Assembly: GCF_010894405.1 (NCBI RefSeq)
Contig: NZ_JAAIYA010000020.1
Coordinates: 62,001 to 126,000 of the forward strand
Length of the DNA stretch: 64,000 bases
Source of the DNA: Pyxidicoccus caerfyrddinensis
GTDB taxonomy: Bacteria; Myxococcota; Myxococcia; Myxococcales; Myxococcaceae
Direction: 5' to 3'
Part shown: positions 18,543 through 27,400 of the stretch, piece by piece
Layout of the letters: every line of letters begins with the position of its first letter
Numbering within the stretch: the first letter of the stretch is position 1
Made by a program: the position numbers and the translations under genes
The notes under the pieces: generated by a model
What the model saw: the letters and a program-made list of their open reading frames with translations, nothing else
Databases searched by the model: none
What the model was told of the DNA's origin: nothing

Positions 18543-19202
18543 TTAGAGGATGGCCCGGACGAAGAGGTACGCCACGTACCCGGCCCAGGGCAGCACGACG
18601 GCGAGCAGCGCGATGGCGACGGGGCGCACCCATGTCGGAGACTTGTCGCGCCAGGGCAGGAGCATCAGGTAGCCGCCCGCCAGCGTGGGGATGGGAAGCA
18701 GGTTCAGGGCGGCCATCCGGGCGCTCATGATGCCCCACGCGCGAAGCAGCTCTCCGTCACGCAGCAGTCCGACGAAGCGCTCCACGCGGCCCGGCAGCGC
18801 GGCGAGGTTGAACACCGCGGGGAAACCCTCGGTGAACTGGTGGAAGCCCTCCGCGGGGCCCAGGCACGCCATGGCGACGCCAATCTGCACATACCAGGGG
18901 ATGGCCAGGGACAGGGCATGCAGTGGCGGGGGCAGCTTGTTGAGCCGGCTCTTGAGGCTCGTCGCCTGCGCGCCGTCCTCGGCCTCTGGAGTGAATGACG
19001 CGGAGCTGCCCAGGACGATGGGGTGGAGGCTCCAGCCGATTCCGGCCATGCGCCACGCCAGCAGCTTCGGCCCGTAGCCGACCTGCACCGTCAGCGGCCG
19101 GGCGCCGAACGCGCTCGCCACCACCGCCTGGGCCAGCGCCCACATGATGTTGACCGCGACGAACAGCATGCCCAGCCAGAAGAAGAGCGCGACCCTGTCC
19201 AT
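18543..19202 (-). CDS. Degenerate site-2 protease (M50-like) membrane protein lacking catalytic residues
   Basis: 219 residues with four or five hydrophobic segments. Its layout follows M50 site-2 proteases: helix 1 where HExxH should be, then an amphipathic VQVGYGPKLLAWRMAGIGW segment, then a late helix NLLPIPTLAGG. In active enzymes these read HExxH, (S)xGxGPkL...r...g, and NLLPIPxLDGG. Here HExxH is replaced by ALAQA (about residues 22-26) and the metal-binding Asp of LDG is Ala (LAG, about residues 174-176). Zinc cannot be held, so it should be proteolytically dead. It stands alone between a lipoprotein and a LytTR regulator gene. The homology is my reading of the pattern, and quite strong around NLLPIP. 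Confidence 0.7.
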   Translation of the reverse strand: MDRVALFFWLGMLFVAVNIMWALAQAVVASAFGARPLTVQVGYGPKLLAWRMAGIGWSLHPIVLGSSASFTPEAEDGAQATSLKSRLNKLPPPLHALSLAIPWYVQIGVAMACLGPAEGFHQFTEGFPAVFNLAALPGRVERFVGLLRDGELLRAWGIMSARMAALNLLPIPTLAGGYLMLLPWRDKSPTWVRPVAIALLAVVLPWAGYVAYLFVRAIL

Positions 19203-19356
19203 GCGCTGAAGTCTATCACGCCCGGAAATGGCCCCTCCGCGGCCCGGGTCAGGTCAGACTTCCACGTGTCTGTCCATTCACCGGCAGGCCGGGTCACATC
19301 CGCTTACCTGCTCCAGGCGACCCACGTCCCGGTGGCCGACAGGCCGCCGATTCGCC

Positions 19357-20049
19357 CTATGCGTCCAGCCGCGCCTTGAGCGCCTTCACGCGGCTGCGGC
19401 CCACGGGAAGCCGGGTGCCCGACCTCAGCTCCACGTCCGTGCGGGAGCCCTCCTGGGTCCACAGGCGGGCCACGTCCTGGAGGGGGACCAGATAGGAGCG
19501 GTGGATGCGCACGAAGTCCGTGGGCAGCAGCGCCTCCAGCCGGTCCAGGCTCTTCTCGCTCAGCTCGGTGCGTCCATCCCGGAGCACCAGCTCCGCGTAG
19601 TCCCCCGCGCCCTGGATGTAGGCCACGCTCTCCAGGGGCACGAGGACGATGCCGCCGCCCTTGCGCACGGCCAGCGTCCGCAGCGGGCCCGCGCCACGGC
19701 CCCCGACGCGCGCGAGTGCCTTCTCCAGGCGCTCCCGCGTGTAGGGCTTGGCCACGAAGTCCAGCACCCCGAGCTCGAAGGCGCGCAGGGCCTGGTCCGT
19801 GTTCGCCGACACCACCACCGTGTGGAAGGAGCCGGCGGCCACCTCCTCCAGCAGCCGGAAGCCGTCCTCCCCCGCGAGGTTCAGGTCCAGCAGCACCAGG
19901 TCCACGGTGCGCCCGGCCAGGACCTCCCGCGCGTCCGCGAGGCTCGCGCACACGAGGGGCGGCGGCAGGTCCTGCCCCAGCAGCTCCCGGCACAGACGCT
20001 CCAGGCGCCGGGCCGCCAGGGGTTCGTCCTCCACGATGAGCACCTTCAT
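19357..20049 (-). CDS. LytTR-family response regulator
   Basis: 230 residues from the ATG at 20049, which overlaps the kinase stop codon as ATGA. The N-terminal receiver domain opens KVLIVEDEPLAARRLERL and has the phospho-acceptor Asp in VLLDLNLAGEDGF, the Thr/Ser position in VVVSANTDQ and the Lys in VAKPYTRERL. The C-terminal LytTR DNA-binding domain shows VYIQGAGDYAELVLRDG-like strands and FVRIHRSYLVPL. It receives phosphate from the overlapping sensor kinase and should bind direct repeats in promoters. No target is evident nearby. Typical length for the family. Confidence 0.93.
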   Translation of the reverse strand: MKVLIVEDEPLAARRLERLCRELLGQDLPPPLVCASLADAREVLAGRTVDLVLLDLNLAGEDGFRLLEEVAAGSFHTVVVSANTDQALRAFELGVLDFVAKPYTRERLEKALARVGGRGAGPLRTLAVRKGGGIVLVPLESVAYIQGAGDYAELVLRDGRTELSEKSLDRLEALLPTDFVRIHRSYLVPLQDVARLWTQEGSRTDVELRSGTRLPVGRSRVKALKARLDA

Positions 20050-21722
20050 GCGGGGACCTCCAGCACCGTGGTCCACCCCGCCTCCGTGGGCCCCTGCTTC
20101 AGGCTCCAGGCGCCGGGGAAGACCTCATCCAGCCGGGCTTCGAGGTAGCGGGTGCCCGTGCCCTCGCCCATGCCCGGTGTGGCGCCCTTGCCGGCGGGCG
20201 CGCTGAAGACGTAGCGCCGGCGGCCTCCCTCGCGAACTTCCTGGAGATGGAAGCTGACGGGCGTCGTGTAGCGGTTGTGGCTGAAGGCGTTCTCCAGCAG
20301 CGTGTGGAGCACGGCCGGCGGGACGACTGCCGCGCCATCCACGCCCGGCGCCTCCAGCGTGAAGGCGAGGCCATGGCGATAGCCCATGACCTCCAGATAG
20401 GCACGGCACAGCTCCAGCTCCCGGGCCAGCGAGATGGCCCGCTCGCCCGAGACGCTCAGCAGGTGCCGGTACACCGCGCCCAGGGACTCGATGAAGCGCA
20501 CGGCCTGGGCGGGCTCCGTCTCCACCCACTCGCTCACGGCGCCCAGGGTGTTCATCAGGAAGTGGGGCTGGATGCTGCGCTTGAGCAACTCCAACTGGAG
20601 CCGCTCCGAGGCTCGCGTGGCGGACTCCAGCCGCTGCTGCTGGCGGCGGAGCTGGTAGGCGTGCGCCGCCCCCAGACACAGCAGCAGCCCACCGAAGGCG
20701 ACGAAGAAGCCGCGCTCGGGAAAGTCCAGCGGGGCCATGAGGTAGAGCGCCATCGCGAAGCCCAGTCCTCCCAGGGCGGCCCAGGCGCCGGGCTCCTTCC
20801 GAGACCGGGCTCGCAGCGCGAGAACGAGGGAGACGCCCAGCGAGAGCCCCAGGGCCACCGTGTTCCTGCCATCGAAGCCCGGGACCGCGGCGAGGCCGAG
20901 CAGGCTCACGGCCAGCGCCCCCCACCAGGGAGCCCGGCGTGGCTCGCTGAAGGCCACGTGCAGCGTGGCGGGAAGGAGGACCGCCACGGCCACCGTGGCG
21001 CCCGACAGGAGCCAGAGCCGGATGATGTGCCGGGGATAGGGATAGCTCTCCAGCCCCCGCCACGCTTCGAGGAGCAGCAACGCCGAGGCGGCGAGGCAGA
21101 GCAGTCCCAGCAACAGCGTGGCGCGGCTGCGCCGCTGCATGAGGTACCGCGCGAGGTGGTGCAGGCCCATCAGCACCAGCGCCCCCAGCGTGGCCAGCGA
21201 GGGCACGAGCCAGAGCAGGCGGGCCCGGGCGAGCTCGGAGGCCTCACCCACCTGGAGGCGGTAGAGCGTGCCGACGGGCTGGAACCCGCGATGGTGCGCG
21301 GACGCGCGGATGACCAGCAGGTGCGGGCCCGGTGTGGCGTGCTCGGGGGGAAGGGGGAGCAGGACGTCCACGTTGCCCGGCACTTCTTCTTCTGGTGTCC
21401 GTCCCACGTGGCCGTTGCGCCCCAGGAGCGCCCCATCCCACCAGGCCTCCCACGAGCCCAGCAGGGACAGGGCCAGGACGGGTGTGGGAGCCCCTGGCGC
21501 TCGAGGAGGGACCTCGACTCGCGTGCGCAGCCAGAAGGGCGCCGGCCCCTCGACGACCTGTTCGCGGGGGACGGTGCGCCAGCCTTCACCGCCAGGGCGC
21601 AAGGCGCGTTCCACGGAGAGGTCTTCCGCGTGGACCTCCACCGTGCGCTCCAGGGGCTGGGAAAGCGGCGCCTGGAGCGGCAGCAGGACTCCCAGACACC
21701 CGATGAGCAGCCAGCAACGCAT
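20046..21722 (-). CDS. LytS/YehU-type sensor histidine kinase with 7TM-type sensor
   Basis: 558 residues. The signal peptide (cut near LSQPLE) is followed by an extracytoplasmic beta domain of about 150 residues (7TMR-DISM-like), seven hydrophobic helices (about 190-375), a short coiled coil, and the His_kinase domain with the phospho-acceptor in SIQPHFLMNTLGAVSEWVE. The ATPase shows the N-box LLENAFSHNRY near residue 470 but a short and poorly conserved G region at the end (KGATPGMGEGTG). The kinase and LytTR regulator overlap by 4 bases and form a classic pair. The signal is unknown; DISM-type sensors often perceive carbohydrates. Confidence 0.9.
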   Translation of the reverse strand: MRCWLLIGCLGVLLPLQAPLSQPLERTVEVHAEDLSVERALRPGGEGWRTVPREQVVEGPAPFWLRTRVEVPPRAPGAPTPVLALSLLGSWEAWWDGALLGRNGHVGRTPEEEVPGNVDVLLPLPPEHATPGPHLLVIRASAHHRGFQPVGTLYRLQVGEASELARARLLWLVPSLATLGALVLMGLHHLARYLMQRRSRATLLLGLLCLAASALLLLEAWRGLESYPYPRHIIRLWLLSGATVAVAVLLPATLHVAFSEPRRAPWWGALAVSLLGLAAVPGFDGRNTVALGLSLGVSLVLALRARSRKEPGAWAALGGLGFAMALYLMAPLDFPERGFFVAFGGLLLCLGAAHAYQLRRQQQRLESATRASERLQLELLKRSIQPHFLMNTLGAVSEWVETEPAQAVRFIESLGAVYRHLLSVSGERAISLARELELCRAYLEVMGYRHGLAFTLEAPGVDGAAVVPPAVLHTLLENAFSHNRYTTPVSFHLQEVREGGRRRYVFSAPAGKGATPGMGEGTGTRYLEARLDEVFPGAWSLKQGPTEAGWTTVLEVPA

Positions 21723-21851
21723 GACGCCAGCATACGCAGTCCAGCGCGGTCCGCCTCGCAGCCGGGCGACGCCAGGAGTCGTTGGGCGATGCCCTCCGAC
21801 GCGAGGCGCGGGTGACTCGTAGTTTCAGGGCGAACCCACTGGAGGACCTCC

Positions 21852-23258
21852 ATGCGAGCCGTGCTGCTCTTCACCCTGTTCATCCCCCTGGCCGTGGCGA
21901 ACGCCGCGGACCTTCGCTTCGAGCCCCACACCTTTCGAGCCGCAGATGGCCGGACGGTGGAGACCGAGCTGGGGAGTCTGACCGTTCCCCAGCGGCACGA
22001 CCGGCCCGAGGGCGCGTCGCTGACCCTGCGCTTCGTCCGCTTCAAGAGCACCCACCCCCAGCCGGGAGCGCCCATCGTGTACCTGGCGGGCGGGCCGGGG
22101 GGCTCGGGCATCGACGCCGCGAGAGGCGTCCGCCACGACCTCTTCCTCGCCCTTCGCGAGGTGGCGGATGTCATCGCCCTGGACCAGCGAGGCACGGGGC
22201 AGTCCACCTTCCACGCGGAGCTGGGCCAGCCCTGGTCCGTCCCGCTGGACAAGCCCATGGATGAGGCGCTGCTGGCGACGACGATGAAGGGGGCCGCCGC
22301 CAGGGCCGCGAAAGCGTGGGCCGCGGCGGGCGTGGACCTGGGCGCCTACACCACCGTGGAGAGCGCGGAGGACCTGGAGTCCCTGCGCGAGGCGCTGGGC
22401 GTGCCCCGGTTGAATCTCTGGGGCATCAGCTATGGGACGCACCTGGGGCTGGCGTATCTGCGGCGCCATGCGGACCGGGTGGACCACGTCATCCTCGCGG
22501 GCGTGGAGGGGCCGGATGACACCTGGAAGCGGCCCGCCCACGCCGAGGCGCTGCTGGACCGCTGGGATGCACTGCTTCGCGCCCGCGACCCGAAGGAGCA
22601 GGGACTGAGGGTCCGGCTGAAGGCCCTGCTGGAGGGGCTGGGGCGCCGGCCGCGCACCATGAAGTTCATGGACCCCACGACGGGCACCGAGCGCATCTGG
22701 GTGGCCACCCGGTTCGACATGCAGCGGGCGGTGTTCGAGTCGATGCGGGACCCCACCACCTTCGAGCGCTTCCTGACGCTGCTCCCGGCTCTGGAGGCGG
22801 GCTCCTTCGAGCCCATGGCGCCCCTCGCGTCGCGCCTCCGGGATGGGGAGCTGGGGCCCATGTCGACGACCATGGACGCCGCCTCCGGCCTCAGCCCCGC
22901 GCGCCGCGCCCGGATTGCCCGCGAGGCACGCACTGCCCTGCTGGGAGGCGCGGTCAACGCGGGCGCGGTGGAGGCCGCCTGGCTCCCCGGTGCGGTGGAC
23001 CTGGGCGAGAGCTTCCGGGGTCCGCTGAAGGCGCAGGCACCCGTGTTGCTCATCAGCGGCACGCTGGATGGCCGCACGGCGCCTGACAACGCGGAGGCTC
23101 TGCGCCCCGGGCTGTCCGGGGCCGTGCACCTGGTGCTGGAGGGCGCGGGACATGACGGCCTCTTCCAGTCGGACCCGCGCATCCTGGAGCGCATGAAGGC
23201 CTTCCTGCGAGGCGAGAAGCTGGCGGATGAACGCCTCCAGGTCCCGGCCGCGCACTGA
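21852..23258 (+). CDS. Secreted alpha/beta hydrolase, TAP-like (proline iminopeptidase/tripeptidyl aminopeptidase type)
   Basis: 468 residues. The signal peptide ends near ANAAD. An alpha/beta-hydrolase core shows YLAGGPGGSG (oxyanion region), ALDQRGTGQS, the nucleophile elbow GISYGTHL with Ser near residue 194, the acid in SGTLDGRTAP near residue 406 and the His in EGAGHDGLF near 434. The order and the GGPGGSG and DQRGTG motifs are typical of the tripeptidyl-aminopeptidase/proline iminopeptidase group with TAP-like C-terminus. It probably trims peptides outside the cytoplasm, in line with the predatory, protein-degrading lifestyle of myxobacteria. A GGAGG ribosome site precedes the ATG. Confidence 0.88.
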   Translation: MRAVLLFTLFIPLAVANAADLRFEPHTFRAADGRTVETELGSLTVPQRHDRPEGASLTLRFVRFKSTHPQPGAPIVYLAGGPGGSGIDAARGVRHDLFLALREVADVIALDQRGTGQSTFHAELGQPWSVPLDKPMDEALLATTMKGAAARAAKAWAAAGVDLGAYTTVESAEDLESLREALGVPRLNLWGISYGTHLGLAYLRRHADRVDHVILAGVEGPDDTWKRPAHAEALLDRWDALLRARDPKEQGLRVRLKALLEGLGRRPRTMKFMDPTTGTERIWVATRFDMQRAVFESMRDPTTFERFLTLLPALEAGSFEPMAPLASRLRDGELGPMSTTMDAASGLSPARRARIAREARTALLGGAVNAGAVEAAWLPGAVDLGESFRGPLKAQAPVLLISGTLDGRTAPDNAEALRPGLSGAVHLVLEGAGHDGLFQSDPRILERMKAFLRGEKLADERLQVPAAH

Positions 23259-23398
23259 GGTGAACCTGGAAGGCTGGCCCCATGAAGCCCCCGAAGCATC
23301 GCCAGGGAGTGCGGTAGTAGACTGCGAGCACCGCACTGTCCGAGGACAACCGCGGGCGCTCGGTCCCTGCCCGTGCGTCGCCCCCGGAGGAACGACAC

Positions 23399-24433
23399 AT
23401 GGCGAACCTGTTCGTGCGCTTCATGGACATGGGCCTGGGCGACTGCATCGTCGTCAAGCTGCCGGGAGGTGAGGTGCTGATGGTGGACTGCGGCTCGCGC
23501 CGCGACGTCCCCGACACCTCCCAGATGTGGAACAACATGCAGGACCTGGTCGGCTCGCGCATCCACGCCCTGGTCCTCACCCATCCGGACAGCGACCACT
23601 GCAACCACCTCGCGAGGGTGGTCCCGGACACGGTGAAAATCGACGCCGTCTATCACAGCGGACAGCTCGTCGAGTACCTGGGCTACGGCAGCCTGGTGGC
23701 CAATCAGCGGTGGGACCTCGACGACTCCAAGGTCTTCGCCGTCACGCTCAACGCCACCGGCTGCCAGCTCGGGACGACGACTCCGACACAGAAGCAGGCC
23801 AACACCCCGGTGGCCCTGCGTGAGCGGGACTCCCGGGGCTTCCTGAAGATTCTCCAGAGCACGACGAATCCCGCGTGCAACGTGTGGATTCTCGCCTCGA
23901 ACGTGCCCAGCCAGAGCCAGGGCCTGTCGGAGAGGCGCAACGCCGCCAGCATCGTCACGCTCATCGAGTACGGCACGACGAAGGTGCTGCTCACCGGCGA
24001 TGCCCGCATCGAGACGGAGGGCTTCCTCACCGCCTCCGCCAACGCGACCCTGGCGAACCTGACGCTGTCGCAGATGCCGCACCACGGCAGCGCCCGGAAG
24101 ACGTTCTCCAACACCTTCATCCAGCGGCTCAATCCGGGCATCGCCGTCGCGAGCGCCATCCCGGAGAACGGGGACTATCTGCCTGACAGGCCGCTGCTCC
24201 AGCGCTACGCGCAGTACGCCGATGCGCTGGCCAACAGCGCGTCCAACACCCTGCGGTGCTGGGACGTGGCGCGGCAGGCGACGACCACGAAGCGCAAGGC
24301 GGACGGGTCCTCCACCACGCAGACGCACGACATCTGGGACATCGTCTCGCTGACCACCACCCAGAAGCTGTGGTCCACGGATGGCCACTACGTGGAAGTC
24401 GAGCTCGACGGCAACGGCGCGGAGGTGTCCTGA
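23399..24433 (+). CDS. ComEC-like metallo-beta-lactamase-fold hydrolase
   Basis: 344 residues, cytoplasmic, with a strong GGAGG site 8 bases before the ATG. MBL motifs are clear: a first strand ending GGEVLMVDCGS; metal motif LTHPDSDHCNHL (HxxxDH); a later Asp in LLTGDARIETEGF; and QMPHHGSARKTFSNTF, the HHGS signature of the soluble MBL domain of ComEC/Rec2. No membrane helices are present, so this is the free-standing type, probably acting on nucleic acid or phosphodiester substrates. The next gene starts 2 bases after its stop codon, which makes the two a tight translational unit. The enzymatic substrate is unknown. Confidence 0.88.
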   Translation: MANLFVRFMDMGLGDCIVVKLPGGEVLMVDCGSRRDVPDTSQMWNNMQDLVGSRIHALVLTHPDSDHCNHLARVVPDTVKIDAVYHSGQLVEYLGYGSLVANQRWDLDDSKVFAVTLNATGCQLGTTTPTQKQANTPVALRERDSRGFLKILQSTTNPACNVWILASNVPSQSQGLSERRNAASIVTLIEYGTTKVLLTGDARIETEGFLTASANATLANLTLSQMPHHGSARKTFSNTFIQRLNPGIAVASAIPENGDYLPDRPLLQRYAQYADALANSASNTLRCWDVARQATTTKRKADGSSTTQTHDIWDIVSLTTTQKLWSTDGHYVEVELDGNGAEVS

Positions 24434-24435
24434 CC

Positions 24436-27400
24436 ATGATCTCGCTTTCCTTCGAGAACAGGAACGGGCTGTCCGTGCTGTCGGCGACGGCGGTGGCGGG
24501 GCTGCCGCAGGAGCTGGTGCTGCGCGGACTGCAGAGCGCCGCGCAGGGCTGGGAAGGCACGGCGGTGGGGGGCATCTTCGACGGGCTTCAGGTGCGGGTG
24601 TCTCAGACGGATGGAGTCATCCGGCTGGGCGCGGTGGCGCCGGATGGCTGGCGGCTGTCCCAGGCCTTCCCCGGCCTCCAGGCGTCGGCCCTCTCCGCGC
24701 TGCCCTTCCGCGAGGCGACCCTGGACGTGGATGGAAACGGGCTCGCCATCTCCGGGACGCTGTATTCGCAGTCCGCGCTTCCACTGGAGGGAGACCCGCG
24801 CGTCACGGGCCGCGTGAGCTTCGGCGCGGAGGGGCCGTCCTTCCTCCTATCGACTGCGCCCGTCGCCTCGCTGGAGCTGGGGCCGGTGCGGCTGTCAGGG
24901 GTGCGGCTGGAGCTGGTGGGCGGCGCCGAGGGCGTGGCCCGGCTGGTGGGAGTGGCGCGGCTGGGCGGCCGGGACTTCCAGGTGGAGGCTCGGCTCCAGG
25001 ACCCGAAGGGCACCCTGCGCTTCAGCGTGGCGGTGGCGGACGGGGACGTGCTCTCGCTGGCCGATGTCGCGGAGTGGCTGGACGGGTTGTCGGTGCCGGA
25101 GCTACCGCCGGAGCTGGGCGCGGCGGCGGACAGCTTCGGGTTGGAGCGGCTGGTGTTCACGGTGGACCCGGCGGGCACTCCCAGGCTGCGGGCGTTCGCC
25201 GTCGTCCTCCGGACTGGCAAGCGGTGGGAGCTGTTCAGCTCGGGCGAGCGGAGCTTCGCGGTGGAGTCGGTCGCCGTGGCGGTGGGGGTGGTGCTGGCAC
25301 CGCTGCGAAAGGTGTCCGTCGTGCTGTCCGGGCGGATGAGCCTGGGCACCGCGCTGCTGGAGGCGAGCGTCTCCTGGCCGGACTTCCAGGTGAGCGCGGG
25401 GCTGGCGCCGGGGAGCACGCTGAACGTGCGCGAGGCGCTGGCGGTGTTCGCGGACCTCCCGGCGGACGCCGTGCCGGAGACGCTGCTGAAGGTGCTCCGG
25501 CTCGACCTGGCGCCGCGCGAGCGCCGCTTCTCCGTGGAGGTGGAGGCGGAGGGCTCGTGGGAGGTGGACCTGGGCGATTCGGCCACGCTGGAGGTGGTGG
25601 GCGCGGAGCTGTCGCTGGCGGTGGGGCCAGACGGGACGCAGCTCGCGGTGTCCGGCGGCGTGGTGGTGGCGGGCACCTATTGCGAGCTGTCGGGCCAGCT
25701 CGCGGACTCCGTGCTGTCCTTCGGCGTGCGCGTCCCGAGCATCCAGTTGAGCGGGCTGATGGACCTGCTGCTGGACGGCGAGGAGCTGCCGCCGGAGGTC
25801 TCCGACCTGCTGCTGTCCGACGTGGCGCTCAGCGTGACGCCCGCGCGGAAGGCCTTCGTGGCGGACGTCACGGTGTCCGGGTCGTGGCCCATTGGCGTGG
25901 GCGGTGCGGCGGCCGGGCGTCTCGAGGTGCATGCGGAGGGCGGCAAGGGCCTCGACGGCCGCTTCCGGTCGACGGGCCGTCTGGCGCTCTCCGGTGACGG
26001 GCCCTTTCCCGTGACGGACGGCTTCCAGGTGGACCGCATCGGTCTGGTGCTGGAGCGCGCCGCGACCGGCTGGACGGTGGGCGGCACGCTGGGCGCAACC
26101 GTCTTCGAGCATGCGTTGACGCTGACGGCCTCCACCACCACGGTGGCGCCGGGCACCACGCCGGGGACGACGGGCACCACGACGGTGGGGCAGGGGACTG
26201 CGACAGTCACTCCGGCGGTGACGACGCGGACGACGCGCCTCGAAGTGCTCCTGAAGGACCCTTTGTCCGCGCAGCTCGGTGACGCGACGTTGTCGCTGTC
26301 ACGGGTGGCGTTGGAAGTCGTGCGAGGCGCGACCCAGGGCGGGAAGCTGAGCGTGGCCGGCCGACTGTCCCTCCTGCCGCTGCTCGACCTGGGCGGCACG
26401 CTGATGTTCGAAGACGGGCCGACGAAGACGGGCTTCCAGTTCCGGCCGGAGGGCACCTCGCTGCGGCTGCCGCTTCCCATTCCGGGGAGCACCCCGGAGC
26501 CGGAGCTGGTGCTGACGCTGACCGATTTGGCGGTGGCGCGAGAGCAGGGGCGGTGGACGGCGCGGCTGGACACCACCGGGGACGTCAGGTCGCTCCCGGC
26601 GTCGGTGCAGCAGCGGCTGCCGTTGCCGGTGCGGGTGCGGCTGGAGGTGGGGCCCGCCTCGTTCGTGGAGGTCCGCCCGCTGCTGCCAGCGCAGACGTTG
26701 CCGTTGCCGACCCTCGAGGTGGCGGGTGCCCGGGTGCCACTGGGCGCGCTGGGCCTCGAAATCGCCGCGCTGCGGGTGGAGCTGGGGACCTCCTGGTCCG
26801 TGGGCGCCGAGCTGGGCCTGGGCCTGCCACCCGAGCTGAACAACATGTTCGGTCAGCGCGACGGCCAGCCTCGCGTGCGCTTCTTCCGCACGTGGACGCC
26901 GGACGCGCCGCCGCAGTCCATGGTGCGGGCCCGCATCGACCTGGGCACGACGCAAGGACTGCGCCTCCAGTTCCTCACGTCTCCGCTCCAGGCGCTGACC
27001 TTCACCCCGGTGGGCCCGCGGACGTGGTGCACGCTGGACATGGGCGACTTCGGCGCGGCCCGCCTGCTGGTGCCGGAGGTCGGCTATGACGGGGCCCGCT
27101 TCCTGGCGCAGGGAGGCTGGGAACAGCTCCGCCCGTTGTCGCTGCCGCTGGAGCCCCTGAAGTCGCTGCTGGCGGCCTGCGGGCTGGATGCCCTGGCGGA
27201 CAGCTTCCCGGACGCCGTGCCGCTGCGCGAGGTGAAGCTGCTGGACGGGCAGGGGCGCCTGCGCACGGAGGCGCTGGAGCGCCTCCTGTCGGACGCCGGC
27301 GTCTCCGTCCCGGACGAGGTGCGGCAGGCCCTGGACACCCTCGCCGAGCGTTTCGAGCACCTGCCCGACACCTTCAAGCGCTACCTGGACATCGTCCTGC

